A program made the position numbers and the translations under genes. This document shows positions 16,367-23,952 of a DNA stretch of 64,000 nt, one piece after another. The notes beneath the pieces were generated by a model. That model was not told where the DNA came from. It worked only from the letters and a program-made list of their open reading frames with translations, and did no database searches. The stretch is from Bin87 sp965261925 (GTDB lineage Bacteria; Chloroflexota; Dehalococcoidia; Lucifugimonadales; UBA3495): positions 2,294,001 through 2,358,000 of the forward strand of contig OZ253486.1 of assembly GCA_965261925.1 (NCBI GenBank). The letters run 5' to 3'. The stretch's first letter is position 1. Every line of letters starts with the position of its first letter.

Positions 16367-17308
16367 GTGGAATTCCTCTCCCCATTCCTTGACGTGTTCG
16401 GCCTCATTTGGGACGAGGTGATCATTCGGCCCATGCTCAACACCCTGCTGGTGTTGTATGTGTTCTGCTTCTCCCAGATGGGCGTTGCCATCATCGTGTT
16501 CACCGCGCTGGTACGCGTGGCGACCATACCCCTGACTGTGCGTCAGTTGCGGCAAATGCGCGCCATGACGGGCATGCAGCCCCGGGTCCGCGAAATCCAG
16601 CAACGTTACGAGGGCGACCGTCAGCGAATCTCCCAGGAGACCATGCGGCTCTACCGCGAAAGCGGGGTGAACCCAATCGGTTGTCTGGGCCCGTTGATAG
16701 TGCAGATGCCCATCCTGATCGGTTTGTTCCGGGTCCTGATCCTTACCCTGTTCAACAACCCGGAAGACTTGGTGAAGCTTTCGGACAAGCTGTATTCTTG
16801 GATCACCTTCGCCCCGATCCATTCGGCGGTGCCGGTCAACAACACCTTCCTCTGGCTCGACCTCAGTCAGCCGGACCCGTCGCCCATAGTTATGCCCATA
16901 TTGGTTGCTGTCACCACTTGGGTGCAGCAGAAAATGACGCAGATGCCGTCTCCGGACCCGCGTCAGCAATCCAGCCAAACGATGATGTTGTGGATGATGC
17001 CCATTTTCCTTGGAGCATTCTCCCTGGGCTGGCCCAGCGGACTGCCCCTTTATTGGGTGGTTTCCAACCTCATCGGCATCACGATCCAGTATTTCATCAC
17101 CGGTTGGGGGCCGTTGTTCCCGCTGTTCCCACGACGGGGGCAGGGCGCGGAAGAAGCCGCGCCGTCAGTCCCGGCTCCCGAACCGCAGGAGAGTAGACCC
17201 GATGGATCAGATAGTGCAAACCGGGAGAACCGTAGAAGAGGCCGAAGAGCAGGCGCTCGCAGCTCTCGACGCCGACCGCAGCGAGGTAGAGGTCGAAATA
17301 CTAAATAG
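16367..17308 (+). CDS. yidC: Membrane protein insertase YidC
   Basis: Inserts and folds membrane proteins with or without SecYEG. The 313-aa protein has the short form without the large periplasmic domain, as in Gram-positives and Chloroflexota. It carries an N-terminal membrane helix, the positively charged groove residue region ALVRVATIPLTVRQLRQM, the cytoplasmic coiled loop, GCLGPLIVQMPILIGLF, and three further helices. The C-terminus is strongly Arg-rich, a ribosome-binding type tail. GTG start with AGGCAGG upstream. The last 107 bases overlap jag in another frame. Confidence 0.96.
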   Translation: MEFLSPFLDVFGLIWDEVIIRPMLNTLLVLYVFCFSQMGVAIIVFTALVRVATIPLTVRQLRQMRAMTGMQPRVREIQQRYEGDRQRISQETMRLYRESGVNPIGCLGPLIVQMPILIGLFRVLILTLFNNPEDLVKLSDKLYSWITFAPIHSAVPVNNTFLWLDLSQPDPSPIVMPILVAVTTWVQQKMTQMPSPDPRQQSSQTMMLWMMPIFLGAFSLGWPSGLPLYWVVSNLIGITIQYFITGWGPLFPLFPRRGQGAEEAAPSVPAPEPQESRPDGSDSANRENRRRGRRAGARSSRRRPQRGRGRNTK

Positions 17309-17963
17309 GGGCCGTCAGGGGTTCCTGGGCATCGGCGGCGAGCTGGCCGAGGTCCGCGTCACTCGCATCGGCGCCGCTCCACCCGCGGCCCCCGAATACG
17401 CCGAACCCGACGAGAATGCGCCCGACGATGACGAACCGGCGCGGGACGACGAACCCGCGGTGGCCGATGCGCCGGCTCCGGTTCTGGCGATAACCCCGGG
17501 CACCCCCGCGGGAACCGCCGTGCAGGCCATCCAGCGTATCCTCACCGCCGTCGGCGCCGAAGTCGACGTGACCCTACGCTCTGAGCACGACGAGTTGGCC
17601 GGCGGGCCCGTGATCGACATCAATGGTCCCGACTCCGGGCTATTGATCGGCAGACGGGGCAATACCCTGCATTCGCTCCAGTTCATCGTCCAGAGCATCG
17701 TGCGCCAGCAGTATGATGAGGATGTCCGGATTTCTCTGGATGTCGAACAGTACCGCCAGCGTCGCGAGGATTCCCTCCGCGAGATGGCTGACCGCGTCGC
17801 CGACCGCGTACTACAGACCGGCCGCAGCATTACGTTGGAGCCCATGGCTCCTTCTGATCGCCGGGTAATTCACCTGTATTTGGGCGAGCGCGAAGGTGTC
17901 CGCACCGAAAGCGTCGGGTTTGGCGACGCCCGTAAAGTGCAGATTATCCCGGAGCGGGACTGA
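17202..17963 (+). CDS. jag: RNA-binding protein Jag/KhpB
   Basis: Single-stranded-RNA-binding regulator of cell wall growth and division. The 253-aa protein has a Jag_N domain (1-50, TGRTVEEAEEQAL...GRQGFLGIGGE), an acidic disordered linker (about 65-105), and a KH domain with GLLIGRRGNTLHSLQ. It ends in an R3H domain whose signature reads RRVIH. ATG 17202 is chosen because Jag_N starts there and CAGGAG precedes it; upstream codons in this frame lie inside yidC. The 107-base overlap with yidC means the two are translated from one message. Neighbouring yidC-jag order is widely conserved. Confidence 0.93.
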   Translation: MDQIVQTGRTVEEAEEQALAALDADRSEVEVEILNRGRQGFLGIGGELAEVRVTRIGAAPPAAPEYAEPDENAPDDDEPARDDEPAVADAPAPVLAITPGTPAGTAVQAIQRILTAVGAEVDVTLRSEHDELAGGPVIDINGPDSGLLIGRRGNTLHSLQFIVQSIVRQQYDEDVRISLDVEQYRQRREDSLREMADRVADRVLQTGRSITLEPMAPSDRRVIHLYLGEREGVRTESVGFGDARKVQIIPERD

Positions 17964-17997
17964 ATCCTCTCCCACAGCGTCAACCGCCGTTAATGTT

Positions 17998-18140
17998 CGG
18001 CAGTGGTGGTGCCGCCCCAGATGTGTATCCGCTTGCGTTCAAACCCCGTTTTTGAGCACAGTACGGCAACTTTCTTGACCGGGGAGTTGTCGTCCGGGCG
18101 ACGGGGTTTGCCGCTTCGTCACGCTTTTTTCAGCGGCAAG
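17998..18140 (+). ncRNA. Structured intergenic element between jag and purF
   Basis: Several nested and competing inverted repeats fall in this gap: CGGCA/TGCCG (17998-18014); CAAACCCCGT (18040-18049) with ACGGGGTTTG (18101-18110), perfect over 10 bp and enclosing CGGCAACT/AGTTGTCG (18064-18092); and TTGCCGCT (18108-18115) with AGCGGCAA (18132-18139), which overlaps the previous 3' arm. A T6 run lies in the last loop. It could be a jag 3' end, a small RNA or a regulatory element. No known riboswitch class was recognised. Confidence 0.35.
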
Positions 18141-18168
18141 CTGGGTTTGGATGATGGTCTCTGCCACG

Positions 18169-18197
18169 TTGACCCGCCGCCGGCTGCAAAATAGAAT
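18169..18197 (+). promoter_or_regulatory. Promoter of purF (leaderless transcript predicted)
   Basis: TTGACC (18169-18174), exactly 17 bases, TAGAAT (18192-18197). The purF ATG begins 7 bases after the -10 box, where transcription should start, and no ribosome binding site precedes it. Confidence 0.75.
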
Positions 18198-18203
18198 GCA
18201 ACC

Positions 18204-19652
18204 ATGAAATGGCAGGCGCCGATCTATCCGGGCGATACCCCTCTCGACCATCCTCGTGAGGAGTGTGGAGTCGTGGGCGTTTATGCCCCGGGTTCGCACA
18301 GCGCCACGTTGGTGTCCATCGGCCTGTTCGCGTTGCAGCATCGCGGCCAGGAATCGGCCGGCGTGGCCGTAGCCGACCAACGTCAGATCAGGATGCACAC
18401 CGGCATGGGCCTGGTATCGGAGGCCTTCCGGGATGGCGACATTGACGGTATTACCGGCGGCGTGGCAATCGGCCACACCCGGTACTCCACCACCGGCGCC
18501 AGCCGTAGCGCGAACGCCCAACCGCTGCTTGTCGAAGGATTGAATGGTCCGTTGGCGGTGGCCCACAACGGCAACATCATCAACGCCAGACAGCTGCGCG
18601 AGCAAATTCAAGCCCAGTGGGATTGCACCTTCCAGACCAGCACTGACAGCGAGGTCGTAGCGCATCTGCTGGCTAACGCCCCTGGCGAGAATTGGCCGGA
18701 AAGGGTTTTCCACGCCATGGCCCGAATGCAGGGGGCGTTCTCCCTGGCCTTGCTGACGCCGGATGCAATCATCGCAGTTCGCGATCCCTTGGGCATTCGT
18801 CCGCTGTGCCTTGGCCGACTTGAAAATGGTTGGGTCGTCGCTTCAGAGACCTGCGCCCTGGACCACATGCAGGCGGAGTTCACCCGTGAACTCGAGCCCG
18901 GCGAGGTGGTCGTGATCAGCGCCGACGGCGTGCAGGCCGCGATCTACAAAGACGCCTCCCGCCGCGGTCGCGCGCTGTGCGTGTTCGAATGGATTTATTT
19001 CGCCAGGCCGGACAGCGTCATGGATGGCCAGCTCATGCACACCGCGCGGGAGGACATGGGCGCTCAATTGGCCCGGGAGCATCCCGTCGATGCGGACCTG
19101 GTGATTGGCATCCCCGACTCGTCCACATCCGCCGCCGTGGGCTTCGCCCGCGAATCCGGTATTCCCTTCGCCAACGGGTTGGTTCGTAACCGTTACGTCG
19201 GACGCACCTTCATCGAACCCGAGCAGCAGCGACGGGACCGCGGGGTCCGCCAGAAGTTCAACCCCATGCCCGCGGTCATCGGCGGCAAACGCCTCGTGGT
19301 GGTGGACGATAGCATCGTCCGCGGCACTACTACTCCCCACGTCGTGGACCTCCTTCGCCGCGCCGGCGCCGCCGAAATACATCTCCGCGTGTGCGCCCCG
19401 CCCATCAAGCATCCCTGTTATCTCGGTGTGGACATGGCGACCCGCGGTGAGCTGATCGCCGCTAACATGACCATACCCGAAATCTGCGAGTTGACCGGCG
19501 CCGATTCGTTGGGTTACCTCAGCGTTCGCGGCTTGATGGACCTGGTTCACGGGCAGCGGGGTGGGTTCTGCGACGCCTGTTTCACCGGCAACTATCCGGT
19601 CCCGGTGCAGCTGGAACTGACTAAACAGTCCCTGGAACGGTCCGGCACCTGA
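18204..19652 (+). CDS. purF: Amidophosphoribosyltransferase
   Basis: First committed step of purine synthesis: PRPP plus glutamine to phosphoribosylamine. The 482-aa protein has a 20-residue propeptide (ending HPREE) before the Ntn nucleophile C21 (CGVVGVY). The glutaminase domain, the phosphoribosyltransferase domain with PRPP motif VVVDDSIVRGTT, and Cys residues at the usual 4Fe-4S positions of Bacillus-type enzymes follow (LCVFEW, HPCYLGVDMATR, FCDACFTG). It is followed by purM with a one-base overlap, and the promoter predicts a leaderless mRNA. Assignment is secure. Confidence 0.97.
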   Translation: MKWQAPIYPGDTPLDHPREECGVVGVYAPGSHSATLVSIGLFALQHRGQESAGVAVADQRQIRMHTGMGLVSEAFRDGDIDGITGGVAIGHTRYSTTGASRSANAQPLLVEGLNGPLAVAHNGNIINARQLREQIQAQWDCTFQTSTDSEVVAHLLANAPGENWPERVFHAMARMQGAFSLALLTPDAIIAVRDPLGIRPLCLGRLENGWVVASETCALDHMQAEFTRELEPGEVVVISADGVQAAIYKDASRRGRALCVFEWIYFARPDSVMDGQLMHTAREDMGAQLAREHPVDADLVIGIPDSSTSAAVGFARESGIPFANGLVRNRYVGRTFIEPEQQRRDRGVRQKFNPMPAVIGGKRLVVVDDSIVRGTTTPHVVDLLRRAGAAEIHLRVCAPPIKHPCYLGVDMATRGELIAANMTIPEICELTGADSLGYLSVRGLMDLVHGQRGGFCDACFTGNYPVPVQLELTKQSLERSGT

Positions 19653-20704
19653 TGACCGCTGGCGAAATCGGCGCGGCTGCCCCTACGTCGGCCGAGTACG
19701 AAGCCGCCGGCGTCGCCCTGGACGCCATGGATGGGGTGAAGGATCGAATCAAGGCCTTTGCTGCCATGACCCACGGGCCGGAGGTGCTGGACAGCGGCGG
19801 TGGTTTCGCCGGTCTGTTTGCCCTCGGCGGCTATCGGGATCCCGTCCTTGTCGCTAGTACCGATGGGGTGGGCACCAAGCTCAAGATAGCGGCCCAGCTG
19901 GGCCATTTCGAGGGGGTCGGTCAGGATTTGGTCACCCTCAACGTGAACGACATCCTGACCAAGGGTGCGCGCCCACTGTTCTTCCTGGACTATGTGTCGT
20001 TCAGTGCGTTCGATGAGCATCGCCTGGAAATGCTGATGCGGGGCATGGTCTGGGGTTGCCGCGAGGCCGGTTGCGCTCTGATCGGCGGCGAAACCGCGCA
20101 GCTCCCCGGCGTCTACGCGGAGGCCGATTTCGACCTTGCGGGTTTCGTCGTCGGCGTGGCTGAACGGGACAACTTGCTCGACGGCAGTCGCGTCGTCCCT
20201 GGCGACCGGCTCATCGGCATACCCTCCAGCGGCGTGCATACCAACGGATTTTCCCTCGTCCGCCGGGTATTCAACACCGACGAGTATCCGGACGCGCTTT
20301 TCCGTCCCTGCCCTGGTCTGCCACGTAACCTGGGCGACGAGTTGATGGTGCGCCACCGCGCGTACTACCCTTTGTTGGAACCCTATCTGGGCAGCATCAA
20401 AGCGTTGAGCCATATTACTGGCGGTGGACTGCCTGGAAAAATGCCGGCGTCGCTCCCGGGTGGAGTAACCGCCGAGTTTCACGTTGGCGCCTGGCCCATT
20501 CCCCCCGTCTTCGACGCGATTCAACGGGCCGGCGGGATCAGTGACGAGGAGATGTACCGCGTGTTCAACATGGGTCTGGGCATGGTCGCCGTGTGCGACC
20601 CCGACCGGGCTTCCGAGTTGTTGTCCGGACTGCCGGACGCTATGGACGTCGGTCAAATCGTCGAGAGTACCGGTCCGAACCGGACCGTATTCCGGACTGC
20701 TTGA
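19652..20704 (+). CDS. purM: Phosphoribosylformylglycinamidine cyclo-ligase
   Basis: AIR synthetase, ATP-dependent ring closure of FGAM in purine synthesis. The 350-aa protein shows GGFAGLF, the ATP-binding STDGVGTKLKIA, VGQDLVTLNVNDILTKGARPLFFLDY, IGGETAQLPGVY and the C-terminal HITGGGLPGKMP, all family hallmarks at normal length. Its ATG overlaps the purF stop (TGATG), so the two are translationally coupled. Confidence 0.97.
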   Translation: MTAGEIGAAAPTSAEYEAAGVALDAMDGVKDRIKAFAAMTHGPEVLDSGGGFAGLFALGGYRDPVLVASTDGVGTKLKIAAQLGHFEGVGQDLVTLNVNDILTKGARPLFFLDYVSFSAFDEHRLEMLMRGMVWGCREAGCALIGGETAQLPGVYAEADFDLAGFVVGVAERDNLLDGSRVVPGDRLIGIPSSGVHTNGFSLVRRVFNTDEYPDALFRPCPGLPRNLGDELMVRHRAYYPLLEPYLGSIKALSHITGGGLPGKMPASLPGGVTAEFHVGAWPIPPVFDAIQRAGGISDEEMYRVFNMGLGMVAVCDPDRASELLSGLPDAMDVGQIVESTGPNRTVFRTA

Positions 20705-20726
20705 CCCGGAAAAGGTGGAGGTTGCT

Positions 20727-20978
20727 ATGAATCTGAAAAACCCGTTCCGCCGTGATGCTCGCCCAAACGCCGCCGACAAATCTGAACCCATACTTGATGT
20801 CATGCGCCCTTGGTGGGCCTGGGGCCCTTTGGGTCTGATCTGGTATGGGGGCCACGACTCGGGATCCCATAACGACGCCGGCCAGTTCCACAACCCGGGC
20901 GACGCCGGCGGTCACAACCACACGGTTGATCCCGGCGGCGGTTTCGGAGGCTTCGACGGCGGAGCCGGCGGCGTCTAG
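20727..20978 (+). CDS. Small Gly/His-rich protein between purM and purH
   Basis: An 83-aa protein I do not recognise, with GGAGG before its ATG. Residues 1-20 are basic/polar, about 24-41 contain an aromatic hydrophobic stretch (VMRPWWAWGPLGLIWYGG), and the second half is Gly-, His- and Asp-rich with five His (GGHDSGSHND, GGHNHTVDPGGGFGGFDGG). It could be a small membrane-associated or metal-binding protein. The clear ribosome binding site and its tight fit between purM (22 bases) and purH (35 bases) support that it is real. Nothing in it suggests a purine enzyme. Confidence 0.65.
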   Translation: MNLKNPFRRDARPNAADKSEPILDVMRPWWAWGPLGLIWYGGHDSGSHNDAGQFHNPGDAGGHNHTVDPGGGFGGFDGGAGGV

Positions 20979-21013
20979 TTCCGTCCAAATTTCACGAGGA
21001 GATAGCCAGGGAG

Positions 21014-22552
21014 TTGAAAGCTTTGCTCAGCGTATTCGACAAGTCCGGCATCGAGCAATTCGGCAAATCTCTTGCCGATGCCGGCTATGAACTGATCAGC
21101 ACAGGCGGCACTCACCGCAGCCTCGCCGACGCCGGTGTTCCCGTAACTCAGGTGTCCGACGTCACCGGTTCGCCCGAAATCCTGGACGGCCGCGTCAAGA
21201 CGCTGCATCCGGTGATACACGGCGGCCTGCTGGCGCGCCGCGATTTGCCGGCACACATGGTCGAGTTGGAGCAGCACGGCATCGGGGCTATCGATGTCGT
21301 TGTCGTAAATCTCTATCCCTTCGTCGAAACAATCAGCAAAGCCGGCGTCACGCTGGACGACGCCCTGGAGAACATCGACATCGGCGGCCCCACGATGCTC
21401 CGCGCCGCCGCCAAGAACTTCCCTTCCGTCGCCGTCGTCGTGGACCCTTCCGATTACTCGTGGGTCGCGGACGCGTTGTCCGGTCCCGGATTGGACGCCC
21501 AACAGCGACGCGGCCTAGCCGCCAAGGCCTTTCAGCACGTCGCCGTGTACGACGCCGCCGTCGCCGGATACCTTTCTAACGATCCTGCTTCCGAAGAGGA
21601 AATGCCTGTGCAGGTGACCATCGGCCTTACCCGGGTGGCCAGCCTGCGCTACGGCGAGAACCCCCACCAGAGGGGCGCCTTGTACGTCACCGCCGGCGGA
21701 GGCGAGGGAGGTCTGGCCCGGGCCACTCAATTGCACGGTCGGGAACTGTCCTTCAACAACCTGACGGATGCCGACGCCGCCTGGCGCACTGTCAGCGACT
21801 ACGGCGAGCCCTCGGTCTGCGTGATCAAGCATGCCAACCCGTGTGGCCTCGCATCGCGCGACGACGTTGCCGAAGCGTATCAACTGGCCTACGAGGGTGA
21901 TCCCATATCCGCCTTTGGTGGCATCGTCGGTTTCAATCGCAACGTCACTGCCGCCGCTGCCCAGGCCATGGACCCCGTATTCTACGAAGTGGTTGTCGCG
22001 CCCGGATACGATGACGACGCTCTCGAAATCCTCCGCCGGAAGCGCAATCTGCGTATCTTGACCGTCGACCCGGTCGCCGGTTCCCCGGGTTCCGTGGATT
22101 ACGATGTCCGTCCTCTCAGCGGCGGTGTCCTGGTACAAACTCCCGACGTCGTTGAAGAGTATCCCGATGCCTGGACTACCGCCACCGAGCGTGCTCCAAA
22201 CCGGTCGGAGTTGGCGGACTTGGCCTTCGCCTGGAAATCGGTGAAGCACATCAAATCCAACGCCATCGCCTTCGTCAAGGACCGTACCCTCGTCGGCATG
22301 GGCGCCGGGCAACCCAACCGCGTGGTCAGCGTGCACCTGTCACAGCGCGCCGCCGGCGAAAAAGCCGCCGGGTGCGTCCTGGCCTCCGACGCTTTTTTCC
22401 CATTCCCCGACAACATCGATCTCGCTGCCGAGGCAGGGATCACCGCCATCGTCCAGCCCGGCGGCTCAATTCGCGACGACGAGGTGATTGCCGCGGCCAA
22501 CCAGGCCGGCATCGCCATGGTGTTCACCGGCGTTCGTCACTTCCGCCACTGA
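21014..22552 (+). CDS. purH: Bifunctional AICAR formyltransferase / IMP cyclohydrolase
   Basis: Catalyses the last two steps to IMP. The 512-aa protein has the N-terminal MGS-fold cyclohydrolase (ALLSVFDKSGIEQF, STGGTHRSL, KTLHPVIHGGLL) and the C-terminal transformylase (LRYGENPHQ, KHANPCGLA with the catalytic KH, SNAIAFVKD, GAGQPNRV, FPFPDNIDLA). The TTG start is chosen because the family N-terminus begins there; AGGAG lies 12 bases upstream and CAGGGAG directly before it. It continues the purF-purM unit. Confidence 0.97.
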   Translation: MKALLSVFDKSGIEQFGKSLADAGYELISTGGTHRSLADAGVPVTQVSDVTGSPEILDGRVKTLHPVIHGGLLARRDLPAHMVELEQHGIGAIDVVVVNLYPFVETISKAGVTLDDALENIDIGGPTMLRAAAKNFPSVAVVVDPSDYSWVADALSGPGLDAQQRRGLAAKAFQHVAVYDAAVAGYLSNDPASEEEMPVQVTIGLTRVASLRYGENPHQRGALYVTAGGGEGGLARATQLHGRELSFNNLTDADAAWRTVSDYGEPSVCVIKHANPCGLASRDDVAEAYQLAYEGDPISAFGGIVGFNRNVTAAAAQAMDPVFYEVVVAPGYDDDALEILRRKRNLRILTVDPVAGSPGSVDYDVRPLSGGVLVQTPDVVEEYPDAWTTATERAPNRSELADLAFAWKSVKHIKSNAIAFVKDRTLVGMGAGQPNRVVSVHLSQRAAGEKAAGCVLASDAFFPFPDNIDLAAEAGITAIVQPGGSIRDDEVIAAANQAGIAMVFTGVRHFRH

Positions 22553-22561
22553 CCGTCCCTG

Positions 22562-23062
22562 TTGGACGCCTACCTGGACATCGAGACCACCGGTTTCATC
22601 GGTGGTCAATCCTACCCGACTGTCGTCGGCATCGCGGTTGACTTCCCCGGTGACTGGTCGACCACCCAGTTGGTAGGGGACGGCATTACCTCCGACGCGG
22701 TTCTCCACGTCCTCGGGGGTGTGACGACCCTCTACACCTTCAACGGCGCCACCTTTGACCTCCCATTCCTGGCATGGAAGCCCGGCGTGGATCTGCGCCG
22801 GTGCTTCGAGCATCAGGATCTCATGCGAGTATCCCATCGTGCCGGCCTCAAGGGCGGGCTGAAAGCTATCGAGAAAGCCTTGGGAATAGCGCGGAATCTG
22901 CCGGATATGGGCGGCTACGATGCCGTGTTGCTGTGGGAAAAGTTTCGTCGCGAAGATAACCGCGACGCTTTGGATATGCTTCTTGAGTACAACCGGGAGG
23001 ATGTCGAAAACCTGCGCGTCCTCCGGAAAATATTGGAGGACGAAAGTTGGAACTGGGATTGA
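22562..23062 (+). CDS. RNase H-fold DEDD exonuclease domain protein (YprB-like)
   Basis: A 166-aa protein of the ribonuclease H-like DEDDy exonuclease group. Motif I is YLDIETTG at the N-terminus, motif II FNGATFDLPFL, and motif III Y-x3-D in YNREDVENL near the C-terminus, which together supply the four acidic metal ligands. It resembles the nuclease domain of YprB without the extra C-terminal repeats. It starts with TTG nine bases after purH and overlaps the following SDR gene by 16 bases, so it is the tail of the purine transcript. The nucleic acid substrate is unknown. Confidence 0.85.
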   Translation: MDAYLDIETTGFIGGQSYPTVVGIAVDFPGDWSTTQLVGDGITSDAVLHVLGGVTTLYTFNGATFDLPFLAWKPGVDLRRCFEHQDLMRVSHRAGLKGGLKAIEKALGIARNLPDMGGYDAVLLWEKFRREDNRDALDMLLEYNREDVENLRVLRKILEDESWNWD

Positions 23063-23844
23063 AAGGTAAGAATGTGCTTGTAACCGGCGGCGGCAACAAT
23101 ATCGGTCGGGCCATTGTGCTCGCGTTTGCCTCCGAAGGATGCAACGTAGCTATCGCCGAGTTGGACCACGCCGCCGGCAAGCGTGTCGCTGCCGAAGTGT
23201 CCGCCCTTGAGTCCGGCGCTTCCGCCATCGTTGTCGACGCTGACGTGACCGATCAGGCCCGCACCGTCGCCATGATGAACGAGGCGATTGATCGCTTGGG
23301 AAGCGTGGACGTTCTGGTCAACAACGTTGGCTGGACCATCGACCGCCTCTTCATGGACAAGTCACGAGACGAGCATGTCAAGGAAGTGGACGTCAACCTC
23401 TGGGGCGCCATCAATTGCATCCATGCCGTCCTTCCTCACATGATCGAGCGGCAATCCGGCGCGATAGTCAGCATCAGTAGCGACGCCGGCAGAATAGGTG
23501 AATACCGTGAGGCCGTCTATTCAGCCTGCAAGGCCGGCGTGACCGCCCTGAGCAAATCCCTCGCCCGCGAGAACGGCCGCTACGGTCTCCGCTTGAACAT
23601 GGTGTGCCCCGGCTTGGTTGTTCCCGATCAGTCGGAGGTGGCCGGCTCGGAGAGCATGTGGAGCCAGGGCATGCAGGACCTGTTCACGGACGACGTGATC
23701 GAGCGGGTGAAACGCGCCTACCCGCTCCGCCGCATGGGTTCCGCCCAGGAAGTCGCCAACGCGGTAGTTTTCCTCGCTTCCGACGCTGCCAGTTTCATCA
23801 CTGGCCAGACCCTCAGCGTCTCCGGTGGCTACACCATGATGTAG
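23047..23844 (+). CDS. SDR family oxidoreductase
   Basis: Classical short-chain dehydrogenase/reductase, 265 aa: cofactor motif TGGGNNIG (14-21), an acidic residue after beta-2 (AELD) favouring NAD(H), NNVG in place of NNAG, catalytic Ser in SISSDAG, and YSACK with the active Tyr and Lys. TTG start at 23047 with GGAGG seven bases upstream, inside the 3' end of the preceding exonuclease gene. A strong 12-bp hairpin follows its stop. Substrate cannot be inferred. Confidence 0.9.
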   Translation: MELGLKGKNVLVTGGGNNIGRAIVLAFASEGCNVAIAELDHAAGKRVAAEVSALESGASAIVVDADVTDQARTVAMMNEAIDRLGSVDVLVNNVGWTIDRLFMDKSRDEHVKEVDVNLWGAINCIHAVLPHMIERQSGAIVSISSDAGRIGEYREAVYSACKAGVTALSKSLARENGRYGLRLNMVCPGLVVPDQSEVAGSESMWSQGMQDLFTDDVIERVKRAYPLRRMGSAQEVANAVVFLASDAASFITGQTLSVSGGYTMM

Positions 23845-23870
23845 CTCGCTCGCCGCGCTCGAAACAAAGT

Positions 23871-23899
23871 TTAGGGGCGGGTCCAAGACCCGCCCCTAA
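23871..23899. terminator. 12-bp hairpin between convergent genes
   Basis: TTAGGGGCGGGT (23871-23882), loop CCAAG, ACCCGCCCCTAA (23888-23899), a perfect 12-bp stem between the SDR gene and the convergent PHYHYGP-domain gene. It belongs to the GGGGCG hairpin family of this window. Confidence 0.7.
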
Positions 23900-23952
23900 C
23901 TATCGGTTTATCGGGGGCGAACGATCATTCGACCCCGACTGAGTGGCGCTGT

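Noticed and set aside
19592..20893. Long antisense open frame (433 codons) opposite purM
   Set aside because: It is the codon-complement shadow of a securely identified gene in GC-rich DNA; its translation has no motif. Similar shadows exist opposite yidC (16322-16978), the thiolase (30608-31552), pgk (51594-52709) and dapF (56091-57284).
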